Assembly (NCBI GenBank): GCA_945915085.1
Contig: CAMEET010000005.1
Span: 1-38,936 of the forward strand
Direction: 5' to 3'
Source: an uncultured Treponema sp.
GTDB lineage: Bacteria > Spirochaetota > Spirochaetia > Treponematales > Treponemataceae
DNA length: 38,936 nucleotides
Of the stretch, positions 17,830 to 26,033 are shown one piece after another. The notes under the pieces were generated by a model. That model did not search any database, was not told the DNA's origin, and saw only the letters and a program-made list of their open reading frames with translations. How positions within the stretch are numbered: the stretch's first letter is position 1; each line of letters begins with the position of its first letter. The translations under genes were made by a program, and so were the position numbers.

Positions 17830-18048
17830 CCTGGAATTCGTTGAATCACGGGTACACACAAATAAAAATTTTGGGGCGTTGCGGGGCAGCGGCGGAATGA
17901 TTTTTGCCCCGCTAGAAGGGGTGGCGAGCAACGTAGTGCGAGCCAGGGGAAGGCTTTCCCCTCCTTTTATATTCTTTTTTATATTCTATATTATAATTTT
18001 TGAGAATGGCTAAGTTTTTATTTGTGTGAATCTGTGGTGAATTCCAGG
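17830..18048. repeat. Long interrupted inverted repeat with GC-rich core upstream of pnp
   Basis: Outer arms CCTGGAATTC (17830-17839) and GAATTCCAGG (18039-18048) are exact complements. Inner arms ACACAAATAAAAA (17856-17868) and TTTTTATTTGTGT (18015-18027) are also exact. The 16-nt and 11-nt segments between them do not pair. The core (17873-17965) is strongly GC-rich and folds by itself: GCGGGGCA (17881-17888) with TGCCCCGC (17905-17912), and GGGGAA-GGCT-TTCCCC at 17946-17961. It looks like a MITE- or REP-type cassette, or a native leader hairpin interrupted by one. No transposase is present. Confidence 0.65.
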
Positions 18049-18076
18049 CATAATTTTTTTTATTTAAGAGGAAAAT

Positions 18077-20170
18077 ATGGCTGTAGAAAGAGTTACTTAC
18101 AGACTTGGTGATGCTGATCTTATCCTGGAAACTGGTAAAATCGGTAAGCAGGCTAATGGTTGTGTTTACGCTCAGTGGGGCGGAGCTGCCATTATTGCAA
18201 CAATTTGTGCTTCCAGCACTGTAACAGAAGGTCAGGATTTTGTGCCTGTTACTGTTGAGTACAATGAAAAATTTTATGCTGCAGGAAAAATTCCTGGTGG
18301 TTTTGTAAAGCGTGAAGGTCGTCCTAAGGATAAGGAAATTCTGGTTAGTCGTCTTATTGACCGTCCTATGCGTCCGCTTTTTGAACCTTCTTTTGGTCAT
18401 GAATTGCAGATTGTTCCTACTTGTGTTTCTGCTGATGGTGAACATACTCAGGATATTCTTGCTGTTCTTGCTGCTTCGGCTGCTACTTGTATTTCGGACA
18501 TTCCTTTCCATGGTCCTGTTGCTGCATGTCGTGTTGGTTTTTTGGACGGTAAATATGTAATCAATCCTACTTTCAAGCAGATTGAAGAAGCTGATATGGA
18601 AATTGTTGTTGCTGGTACAAAAGACGGTTTTACAATGGTAGAAGGTGGTGCAAACGAAGTTTCTGAAGAAGTAATGCTTGGTGCTCTTGCAGAAGCTGAA
18701 AAATTTATTAAGGAAATGTGTCTTTTGCAGGAAGAGCTTGTAAAAAAAGCTGGAAAAGAAAAGCTTCCTTTGAATCCGCTTGATGTTACTCTTGAAAATG
18801 CTCAGGCTATTGAAGAAGAAGCTACTCCTCTTTTGAAAGAAGCTTGTTTCCAGGATGGAAAACAGAATCGTGGAATTGCGATTGCAAAAGTCCAAAATCA
18901 GCTTGCTGAAAAATATGCTGAACAGCTTTCTGACCCTATTCAGGCTAAACTTTTCTGTAATTTAATGGATGATATTCAATATAAACTTTTGCGAAAGTCT
19001 ATTCTTGATGACGGTGTGCGTATTGATGGTCGTAAGTGCGATGAAATCCGCCCTATTTCCTGCGAAATCAATGTTTTGCCTATGCCTCATGGTTCTGCTT
19101 TGTTCACTCGCGGTGAAACTCAGTCTCTTGCAGTTTGTACTTTGGGTACTGCAATGGATGAACAGACTTATGATGATATTGACGGAGACAGAAGTGAACA
19201 CTTTATTCTCCATTACAACTTCCCTCCATATTCTGTAGGTGAAACTGGAAAACTCACAACTGGTCGTCGTGAAATTGGTCACGGAAATCTTGCTCGCCGT
19301 TCTTTGGCTCCTATGGTTCCAAGCCGCGAAGAATTCCCATACACTATTCGTGTTGTTTCTGAAATTATGGAATCTAACGGTTCTTCTTCTCAGGCTTCTA
19401 CTTGCGGTGGCTGTCTTTCTATGCTTGCAGCTGGTGTTCCTATGAAAAAAATGGTTGCTGGAATTGCAATGGGGCTTATCACTGAAGGTGAACATTATGA
19501 ACGCTACAAGATTTTGAGTGATATTCTTGGTGAAGAAGATCATCTTGGTGATATGGACTTTAAAGTTGCCGGTACTGAAGATGGTATTACTGGTTTCCAG
19601 ATGGATATTAAAATTCCTGGTGTTACTACTGAAATCATGAAAAATGCTTTGGAACAGGCTCGCGTTGGTCGTATGCACATTCTTGGAAAAATGAAGGAAT
19701 GTATCGACAAACCGGCTCCACTTTCTCCACGTGCTCCTCAGATTCTTACTATGAAGATTCCTGTTGATAAAATTGGTGCTTTGATTGGGCCTGGCGGAAA
19801 AAATGTAAAAGCGTTGTGTACTCAGTATGGTGTTACTATCAACACTGACGATGATGGAACTGTAACAATTTACGGTAAAACTGGAATTGCCGCTGAAGCT
19901 GCTAAAAAAGCTGTAAAAGGCATTACAGAAGATCCTGAAGTTGGCACAATTTATCAGGGAACTGTTAAACGAATTATGGAATTTGGTGCGTTCATTGAAA
20001 TTCTTCCTGGAAAAGAAGGTTTGTGTCACATTTCAAAACTTTCTCGTCAGCGAGTAAACAAAGTTACTGATGTTTTAAAAGAAGGTCAGGTTATTCCTGT
20101 AAAACTTCTGGAAGTAGACAAACAGGGAAGACTTAATCTTTCTTATATTGATGCATTGGAAACTAAATAA
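18077..20170 (+). CDS. pnp: Polyribonucleotide nucleotidyltransferase (PNPase)
   Basis: A 3'-5' phosphorolytic exoribonuclease of the usual length (697 residues). Two RNase PH domains (about 1-210 and 305-540) flank an all-helical linker; the second carries the catalytic Asp segment DMDFKVAGTEDGITGFQMDIKI split over ~485-505. A KH domain (KIGALIGPGGKNVKAL, ~555-615) and an S1 domain (GTIYQGTVKRIMEFGAFIEILPG onward, ~622-690) complete the protein. AAGAGG sits 7 nt before the ATG. It is normally co-transcribed with rpsO but here must use another promoter. PNPase represses its own mRNA in E. coli through a leader duplex, which makes the inverted repeat just upstream of interest. Confidence 0.98.
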   Translation: MAVERVTYRLGDADLILETGKIGKQANGCVYAQWGGAAIIATICASSTVTEGQDFVPVTVEYNEKFYAAGKIPGGFVKREGRPKDKEILVSRLIDRPMRPLFEPSFGHELQIVPTCVSADGEHTQDILAVLAASAATCISDIPFHGPVAACRVGFLDGKYVINPTFKQIEEADMEIVVAGTKDGFTMVEGGANEVSEEVMLGALAEAEKFIKEMCLLQEELVKKAGKEKLPLNPLDVTLENAQAIEEEATPLLKEACFQDGKQNRGIAIAKVQNQLAEKYAEQLSDPIQAKLFCNLMDDIQYKLLRKSILDDGVRIDGRKCDEIRPISCEINVLPMPHGSALFTRGETQSLAVCTLGTAMDEQTYDDIDGDRSEHFILHYNFPPYSVGETGKLTTGRREIGHGNLARRSLAPMVPSREEFPYTIRVVSEIMESNGSSSQASTCGGCLSMLAAGVPMKKMVAGIAMGLITEGEHYERYKILSDILGEEDHLGDMDFKVAGTEDGITGFQMDIKIPGVTTEIMKNALEQARVGRMHILGKMKECIDKPAPLSPRAPQILTMKIPVDKIGALIGPGGKNVKALCTQYGVTINTDDDGTVTIYGKTGIAAEAAKKAVKGITEDPEVGTIYQGTVKRIMEFGAFIEILPGKEGLCHISKLSRQRVNKVTDVLKEGQVIPVKLLEVDKQGRLNLSYIDALETK

Positions 20171-20241
20171 ATCTTAATAAAATCTTAAAAAAATTCTGTT
20201 ATCTGGTCTAACGGCATTTCGTTTTTTTTTGATTTTTTTAA

Positions 20242-20286
20242 AAGGCATTGTGCAGTTTTTTGCTGTACTTTGCCTTCTTTTTTTTT
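20242..20286 (+). terminator. Rho-independent terminator of pnp
   Basis: AAGGCA (20242-20247) pairs with TGCCTT (20271-20276), and TGCAG pairs with CTGTA inside it across a small internal loop. A run of nine T follows. A weaker AACG/CGTT hairpin with its own T tract lies just before it. Confidence 0.8.
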
Positions 20287-20297
20287 CTGATGTTTTG

Positions 20298-20306
20298 TGT
20301 TATAAT
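20298..20306 (+). promoter_or_regulatory. Extended -10 promoter of dut (predicted leaderless)
   Basis: TGTTATAAT is an exact TGnTATAAT extended -10 box. The dut ATG begins 6 nt after it, where transcription itself should start. There is no Shine-Dalgarno and no clear -35. Confidence 0.65.
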
Positions 20307-20312
20307 TAAATT

Positions 20313-20759
20313 ATGAATAAAATTGATATTAAATGTATTGCGCAAAAAGGTGCTGTGATTCCTCAATACAAAACAAGCGGTGCTGCTGGTGCTGATTTGT
20401 GTGCACTTTTGGAAAATTCTTTGACTATTGCAAGCGGAAAAACTGCAATTGTTCCAACCGGTCTTTTTTTTGAAATTCCTGATGGATATGAAATTCAAAT
20501 TCGTCCGCGTTCGGGGCTTGCTGCAAAAAACGGAGTTACTGTTTTGAATACTCCCGGAACTATTGACAGTGATTATCGCGGTGAAATAAAAATTATTTTG
20601 ATTAATCTTGGTGATGAGGATTTTGTCATCAACAGTGGCGACAGAATTGCGCAGATGATTGTTGCACCTGTCACTCAGGCTGATTTTTCATTTGTAGAAA
20701 ATCTCTCTGAAACTGAGCGTGGAACTGGCGGGTTTGGTTCTACTGGGTTAAAATCTTAA
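20313..20759 (+). CDS. dut: dUTP diphosphatase
   Basis: Hydrolyses dUTP to dUMP and PPi, keeping uracil out of DNA and feeding dTMP synthesis. The 148-residue trimeric-type dUTPase has its motifs in order: GAAGADLCA (motif 1), [11 protein letters not shown] (motif 2 region), [15 protein letters not shown] with the catalytic Asp (motif 3), GDRIAQMIV (motif 4) and the Gly-rich C-terminal arm [10 protein letters not shown] (motif 5). lptF starts 4 nt after its stop, so it heads a dut-lptF-lptG operon. The promoter abuts the start codon. Confidence 0.97.
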   Translation: MNKIDIKCIAQKGAVIPQYKTSGAAGADLCALLENSLTIASGKTAIVPTGLFFEIPDGYEIQIRPRSGLAAKNGVTVLNTPGTIDSDYRGEIKIILINLGDEDFVINSGDRIAQMIVAPVTQADFSFVENLSETERGTGGFGSTGLKS

Positions 20760-20763
20760 TCAA

Positions 20764-22071
20764 ATGAATAATCGGGACGAAAACAAAAAAGTCTTTTCAA
20801 AAATTTCCTCTTTTTTTGATTTTCTTGAGAGAAAATGGATTAATTTTAAAACTCGTTTAAAAAATATTTTTATTGGTATCAAAAAAAGCCGTTTTTTTAG
20901 TTTTGTTTCCGCCTGTATTGATACTTTTCAAGTGAAAGTTTTCAAAAAAGGAACTCTCAAAAATCATATTCTGATAAAATATCTTTTGAAAGATTTATTT
21001 TTGTATTTTCTTGTTTCGTTTCTTTTCTTTTTTATGATTTTTTTTGTAAACCAGATTCTGCTTGATGTTGAAAAACTTCTTGCAAAATCGGCTCCTTTTA
21101 AAGATGTTATGAGAATTATGGTTTACAGTCTTCCATTTATTGTGGCTCAGTCTGCGCCATTTGCAACTTTAGTCGGTTTTTTGATGAGTTTGGGCGGAAT
21201 GATGAGCAGCAATGAAATCCTGATTTTCAGAGCTTCGGGTTTTTCATTTTTTAAGATTTTACTTCCAGTTGCTTCTTTGGGACTTATCATTTCTATTGGT
21301 TCTTTTTTTGTAAATGATTATCTTTTGCCTTTGGGGCATATGAAATATAACAAACTTATGCGTGAAATTATGAATTCCACGCCATCTATCGAACTTGAAT
21401 CTAACAGTGTAAAAAAAATAGATAAATCCCATGTCGTTATTGGCGATGTAGACGGTTCTTCCGTTTCTGATATCATTCTTTTTGATTCAGATAAAGATTC
21501 TGACAGAATTATTGTGGCTGGTGATTCAAAACTTATTGGTGCAAAACAGGAAGGAGTTTTGATGCAGCTTGATATGAATGATGCGCTGGTTGTTTCAATC
21601 GATAAAGATAACCGTAAAAATTTTGATGTCATGAATTCTGAAAAAACTATTTTAAACATTTTTGATACTGCAGTTTTGGGAACGACGAGCCGTTCTGCCA
21701 GAGAAATGACAACTTACGATTTAACAAAAGCTTTGAACGAGATGAAAGAAGACTACAAGTCTGACCCTTCTTTAAAAACGAGGGTAAATTTGTGGACGAT
21801 GGAATATCACAAAAAATTTGCACTCCCCTTTGGTTCCATTTTCTTTGCTTTTCTTGCTTTTTCTATTGCTTTTCTTTTTGGAAAACATAATGGGCAGACT
21901 CTCGGATTGTTTTTGGGACTTATAATCTGTGTAATTTATTGGGCGATGCAGATTATGGGACAGCTTTTTGTGCAGAAAGTTGGTGCAAACGCTTTTTGGT
22001 GTATTTGGGTTCCTAATTTTGTAATAGGATTTTTTGGAATTGTCTTTTTAATCAAACTGCTGAAAAAATGA
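20764..22071 (+). CDS. lptF: LptF/LptG (YjgP/YjgQ) family permease, first copy
   Basis: An inner-membrane permease subunit of the Lpt exporter, which with LptB extracts glycolipid from the inner membrane. Of 435 residues, ~75-180 hold the first transmembrane group (KYLLKDLFLYFLVSFLFFFMIFF and following), then a periplasmic beta-jellyroll (~200-330), then three C-terminal helices (~345-430, FALPFGSIFFAFLAFSIAF). The first ~70 residues are an unusual basic, aromatic amphipathic extension absent from E. coli LptF. The next gene overlaps by 4 nt (ATGA). F versus G is assigned by order only. Confidence 0.85.
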   Translation: MNNRDENKKVFSKISSFFDFLERKWINFKTRLKNIFIGIKKSRFFSFVSACIDTFQVKVFKKGTLKNHILIKYLLKDLFLYFLVSFLFFFMIFFVNQILLDVEKLLAKSAPFKDVMRIMVYSLPFIVAQSAPFATLVGFLMSLGGMMSSNEILIFRASGFSFFKILLPVASLGLIISIGSFFVNDYLLPLGHMKYNKLMREIMNSTPSIELESNSVKKIDKSHVVIGDVDGSSVSDIILFDSDKDSDRIIVAGDSKLIGAKQEGVLMQLDMNDALVVSIDKDNRKNFDVMNSEKTILNIFDTAVLGTTSRSAREMTTYDLTKALNEMKEDYKSDPSLKTRVNLWTMEYHKKFALPFGSIFFAFLAFSIAFLFGKHNGQTLGLFLGLIICVIYWAMQIMGQLFVQKVGANAFWCIWVPNFVIGFFGIVFLIKLLKK

Positions 22072-23144
22072 AACTTGTTGTTTATCTTTTTAAAAAAATT
22101 ATTCCTCTTTTTTTTGGAGCAATGGCTTTTTTTGCACTTGTTTTAAACCTTGTTGATTTGTTTATGAATATTGCAAATTATCTTCAAAACGGATGTGCTT
22201 TAAAAGACATTTTGACGGTAATGGCAAATTATGTTCCAAAAACTATCTGGTACTCTGTTCCTGTTGCAATTCTTTTTTCCACTTCCTATGTTTTAAGTGA
22301 TATGTATGCAAATAATGAAATAGAAGCACTTTTTGCTTCTGGAGTTTCGTTATTCAGATTTACTTTCCCAATTCTTTTTGTTTCTTTTCTTCTGGCCTTT
22401 GGTCTTTTTGCTTTTGAAAATAAATTTGTTGTAAAGACTTATGAAAAAAAAGTTCAGCTCCAAAATCAACTGCTTGGAAAAACAACTAATGAAAATAATT
22501 CTGATGTAATTGTTCTTTCTGATAACGGAAAAATCATTTACAAAGCAAACAGATATTATGAAGATAACAAACAGTTAAAACGAATTTATTTTATCTTCAG
22601 AGATGAAGATAAGAATCTTGAATCTATCATTTTTGCTTCACAGGCTCAGTGGAATTTTGATCAGAATGTCTGGAATCTTGACGGTGCTGTTCAGTATATT
22701 CCCGACAATCAGGGAATGAAAATTGTTCCGCTTGATTCCAATTTCACAGACAGACTTACTGAATCTTATGAAATTTTTCGAAAATCGAATATTGATGTTC
22801 AGTCTGTAACTGCAAAAGAGGCTAAAATTTATGTTGAACATTTAAAAAAAGCTGGTCTCCCATATAATGAAGAGCTTTCTGAATACTACAAAAAATATGC
22901 TTTTCCTTTTATCGTTTTTATTGTAGTATTTTTATCAATAGGTTTGACTGGAAAAACGAAAAAAAATGTACTTTTAATCAGCCTTGCTTCCTGCATAAGT
23001 GCTTCCGTTTTGTTTTATGTTTCCATGATGATTACGATGGTACTTGCAAAACACGGATATATTTCTGCATTTATGGGAGCATGGTTTCCTGTCATTTTTT
23101 TCACGATTCTGAGCATTATTTTACTCAGATACAGCAGGACATAG
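22068..23144 (+). CDS. lptG: LptF/LptG (YjgP/YjgQ) family permease, second copy
   Basis: A 358-residue paralogue of the preceding gene with the same plan: N-terminal transmembrane group (KKIIPLFFGAMAFFALVLNLVDLF onward), periplasmic domain (~135-270), and C-terminal helices (FPFIVFIVVFLSIGL; SASVLFYVSMMITMVL; FMGAWFPVIFFTILSIILL). It is of normal length and lacks the N-terminal extension. LptF and LptG form a heterodimer with LptB2; the ATPase is not in the window. The outer-membrane end of the pathway, lptD, is at 5.7-9.1 kb. Confidence 0.87.
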   Translation: MKLVVYLFKKIIPLFFGAMAFFALVLNLVDLFMNIANYLQNGCALKDILTVMANYVPKTIWYSVPVAILFSTSYVLSDMYANNEIEALFASGVSLFRFTFPILFVSFLLAFGLFAFENKFVVKTYEKKVQLQNQLLGKTTNENNSDVIVLSDNGKIIYKANRYYEDNKQLKRIYFIFRDEDKNLESIIFASQAQWNFDQNVWNLDGAVQYIPDNQGMKIVPLDSNFTDRLTESYEIFRKSNIDVQSVTAKEAKIYVEHLKKAGLPYNEELSEYYKKYAFPFIVFIVVFLSIGLTGKTKKNVLLISLASCISASVLFYVSMMITMVLAKHGYISAFMGAWFPVIFFTILSIILLRYSRT

Positions 23145-23201
23145 CGAGTAAAATTATTCCGCTTGAGTTTGCTGTGAAAAACTTATAAAAAAGGAATAAA
23201 A

Positions 23202-24335
23202 ATGGAAAAAATATTTGATATTCATCATAAATCTTCAGACGGAAATGCAAGAACAGGAGTGCTTCATCTAGCTCATGGCGATGTACAAACTCCTGTTTTT
23301 ATGCCGGTAGGAACAAACGCTACAGTTAAAGCGATGCCAAAAGATTTTCTTGAAGATATTGATTTTGAAATTATTCTTGCAAATACTTATCATCTTTTTT
23401 TAAGACCTGGTCCAGATTTAATCAAAGAAGCTGGTGGTTTACATGGATTTTCAAAATGGCAGAAAAATTTTTTGACTGATTCCGGCGGTTTTCAAGTCTT
23501 TTCTCTATCCAAACTGCGAAAAATCACTGATGAAGGAGTACGTTTTCAAAGTCATATTGATGGAAGTTACCACATGTTCACTCCAGAAAATGTTGTTTCC
23601 CATCAAGTAAAATATAATTCAGATATTCAAATGCAGCTTGATGTTTGCACTGGTGCTGGAATTTCTCAAAAAGATGCTCAAAAAGCTTTGAAAATAACAA
23701 GTGACTGGTTACTTCGTGCAAAAAAAGAATGGGAAAAAGAACGTGAAAATGGTTACAAAGGTATTTTATTTCCTATTGTACAAGGAAATTTTTTCGAAGA
23801 TTTACGTCAGCAAAGCGCACAATTTGTAAACAGTCTTGATATGCCTGGAATTGCAATCGGAGGTTTGAGTGTTGGCGAAACTCCTGAAGAATTCAAGCAT
23901 TTTTTGAATCACACAGTAAAATATCTTTCTGAAGATAAACCAAAATATGTTATGGGAATTGGCACTCCAGAATACATTCTTGATGCGGTACAGGCCGGTA
24001 TTGATATGTTCGACTGCGTTTTGCCTACAAGAAATGCAAGAAACGGTTCATATTTTACTCACAGAGGCATGCTTTCAATTAAACAGGAAAGATGGATTCA
24101 TGATTTTGGACCTGTTGACAGCGAATGTAAATGCAAAGTGTGCCAGACTTATTCAAAAGCATATCTTCGCCATCTTTTTAAAGAACAGGAAATTCTCAGT
24201 TCAATTTTGGCAAGCTATCACAATCTTTATTTCCTTCATAATATGATAAAAGAAATCAGAATTGCTATAAATGAAGACAGATTTGAAAAATATCGAAAAG
24301 ATTTTCTTGAAAAATTTCATCAGGGTGTAGTATGA
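23202..24335 (+). CDS. tgt: tRNA-guanine transglycosylase
   Basis: Exchanges G34 of GUN-anticodon tRNAs for the queuosine precursor preQ1. The 377-residue TIM barrel carries LTDSGGFQVFSLS (active-site Asp region), the GGLSVGE loop, the nucleophile segment MFDCVLPTRNARNG, and a zinc site CKCKVC...H near 305-335. AAGGA lies 7 nt before the ATG. A TTGAGT-N15-TATAAA element in the 57-nt gap after lptG may be a separate promoter. The HEAT-repeat gene overlaps its stop by 4 nt, so the two are translationally coupled. Confidence 0.97.
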   Translation: MEKIFDIHHKSSDGNARTGVLHLAHGDVQTPVFMPVGTNATVKAMPKDFLEDIDFEIILANTYHLFLRPGPDLIKEAGGLHGFSKWQKNFLTDSGGFQVFSLSKLRKITDEGVRFQSHIDGSYHMFTPENVVSHQVKYNSDIQMQLDVCTGAGISQKDAQKALKITSDWLLRAKKEWEKERENGYKGILFPIVQGNFFEDLRQQSAQFVNSLDMPGIAIGGLSVGETPEEFKHFLNHTVKYLSEDKPKYVMGIGTPEYILDAVQAGIDMFDCVLPTRNARNGSYFTHRGMLSIKQERWIHDFGPVDSECKCKVCQTYSKAYLRHLFKEQEILSSILASYHNLYFLHNMIKEIRIAINEDRFEKYRKDFLEKFHQGVV

Positions 24336-25972
24336 AAAAAATATCTGCTTTTTTAATTTCAGTTTTGCTTTTTTTTCCAGTTTTTTCTCAAGAGGTTGAT
24401 GAAACTGCTCAAGTAAATCAATCAGACTCTGTTCATAATACCGTTTTAGATAATTCCGAAATGCAGGAAGCAGAATCTCAATTAACAGAAGAAGAAAAAC
24501 TGAATACTGAAAAGCAGACTGACGTTGAACAAACTGAAGAATCTCAAGCAGAATCTCAAAACGAATCAGAAGAAGAAGTCAAAAAAGCTGAATCTGGTTT
24601 TGCAGAAGTGCCGCCGCCAAAACGCCCAAAACCTATAGATTCTCAAAAAGCAGAAAAAGCACGCGAAAAAGATGAAACTGAAAATGATGAAGAAAATTTT
24701 AAGAATACGATAAAGTATGGAATTCCATCAGAAATTTCTGAACTTGTGGAAAAACTGATAAAAAATGATGATCCGCGTTTTACAGAAGAACTTTATGATG
24801 TTTTCCAGGAAACAAAAAATGTAACAATTCAACTTCAGATATTAAAATATTTTACAAAACAGGAAGATCCTTGTCTTGAAGATTTTGCTGTCGAACTTAT
24901 TAATGATCCTTATGATGCAAAAAAGGAACTTGTAAAATCTTGTTTTGAATACATCAGTGCGGTAAAAACTGTTCAGGCAATTCCGGCAGTACTCACACTT
25001 ATAGAAACTGAAAATGAAGATTATTTTAATGACGCTATTTCTGCGATTGGTGAAATTGGAGGCTCTTCGGAAGCCGTTTTTCTTGTAGAATTACTAGACC
25101 GTGACGATTTGAGTGATGCACAGCGTCAAACTCTTATGCGAACATGCGGAAAAATGCATGCGTTAGAAACATGGGATAAAATTACTACCATTTTGGAAGA
25201 TGAAGATGAAAATACTTATGTCAGAATGTACGCAGCTGAAGCAATCGGTTTGATGCAAAAAGAAGAATCAGTTCCTGTTTTGATAGAAACATTCTCTGAA
25301 ACAGACCCAAATCTCAGGCAATATGTCATAAAAGGACTTTCTAATTTTCCCGAAAATGAAGATGCAAAAAACACAATCATTCAAGGAATAAGAGATGAAC
25401 ATTGGCGGGTTCGGCAGGAAGCTATAAAATCATGCAAAGAAATGGAAAATGTAGATGCAGTTCCATTTTTAATTTATAGAATAAAAAATGACAGCGAAAA
25501 AATAATTAAAGAAGAAAGCATTAAGACAGTTGCTTTTTTAAACACAAATGAAGGAAATGATTTCTTACTTTCGCAACTTCAGGATAAAAAAGTGGGCGAT
25601 GGAACAAAAAAGAAAATCATCGAATGTCTTTTAAAAGAAAATCATGCAGGACAAAAAGAAATTCTTGCACTTGCTGAAGAATGTATCAAAGATGACAAGA
25701 AAAAAGATTTGCGCTATGCAATTGGAAAAGAGCTTGCAAAGTACGAAAATCCTGATTTTGAAAACATCTGTCTTTTATATCTTGATTCAAAAGATACAAC
25801 AACAATTGGACTTGGACTTGATATTTACAAAACAAACAAATTTTCTTCTGCTCAAGAAAAAATGCGCTCCCTTTATAGTGAAAAAAAGACAAACAGCAGC
25901 ATAAAATCGCGAATTCAGAAAATGCTCAATATCGAAGACAAAGACGACGAAAAAGCCAAAGAAACAAAATAG
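24332..25972 (+). CDS. Exported HEAT-repeat protein
   Basis: A 546-residue protein. A signal peptide (KKISAFLISVLLFFPVFS, cleavage likely before QE; no lipobox Cys) is followed by ~110 residues of Glu/Gln/Ser-rich low-complexity sequence with a PPPKRPKP patch. Residues ~125-530 are HEAT/Armadillo-type helical pairs, such as AVPFLIYRIKNDSEKIIKEESIKTV and the DEHWRVRQEAIKSC unit. HEAT arrays bind other proteins; no catalytic motif is visible. It is probably periplasmic. Overlap with tgt by ATGA implies co-expression, though no functional link is obvious. Its partner is unknown. Confidence 0.82.
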   Translation: MKKISAFLISVLLFFPVFSQEVDETAQVNQSDSVHNTVLDNSEMQEAESQLTEEEKLNTEKQTDVEQTEESQAESQNESEEEVKKAESGFAEVPPPKRPKPIDSQKAEKAREKDETENDEENFKNTIKYGIPSEISELVEKLIKNDDPRFTEELYDVFQETKNVTIQLQILKYFTKQEDPCLEDFAVELINDPYDAKKELVKSCFEYISAVKTVQAIPAVLTLIETENEDYFNDAISAIGEIGGSSEAVFLVELLDRDDLSDAQRQTLMRTCGKMHALETWDKITTILEDEDENTYVRMYAAEAIGLMQKEESVPVLIETFSETDPNLRQYVIKGLSNFPENEDAKNTIIQGIRDEHWRVRQEAIKSCKEMENVDAVPFLIYRIKNDSEKIIKEESIKTVAFLNTNEGNDFLLSQLQDKKVGDGTKKKIIECLLKENHAGQKEILALAEECIKDDKKKDLRYAIGKELAKYENPDFENICLLYLDSKDTTTIGLGLDIYKTNKFSSAQEKMRSLYSEKKTNSSIKSRIQKMLNIEDKDDEKAKETK

Positions 25973-25979
25973 AATCCAC

Positions 25980-26009
25980 GAGATTTTGCAGTTGAAAAAA
26001 ATCTCTTTT
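25980..26009 (+). terminator. Probable terminator between convergent HEAT-protein and lepB genes
   Basis: GAGATTTT (25980-25987) pairs perfectly with AAAATCTC (25998-26005) around a 10-nt loop, then TTTT. The T tract is short, so strength is uncertain. Confidence 0.55.
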
Positions 26010-26033
26010 CACTGTCTGATAATATTTTATCCC

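Larger units (their letters stand above)
17297..18076. other. 780-base non-core intergenic region between the R-M gene and pnp
   Basis: No conventional gene is present. In order it contains: direct-repeat copy 1, a forward promoter, a ~85-nt RNA candidate ending in a terminator, a convergent 32-codon peptide, hairpins ahead of that peptide, direct-repeat copy 2, a TATAAT box with a 19-nt palindrome, and long inverted arms around a GC-rich core that ends just before the pnp ribosome-binding site. Several short stretches are far more GC-rich than the surroundings, suggesting interspersed repeat or mobile-type DNA. Confidence 0.75.

Noticed and set aside
17912-18895. A 327-codon minus-strand open frame ending in the GC-rich cassette
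   Set aside because: It lies antisense to pnp and is rich in Ser/Asn/Phe/Arg, as expected for the complement of pnp codons. It has no domain or ribosome-binding site.
18962-20029. A 355-codon minus-strand open frame
   Set aside because: It is also an antisense shadow of pnp, with low-complexity composition and no recognisable motif.
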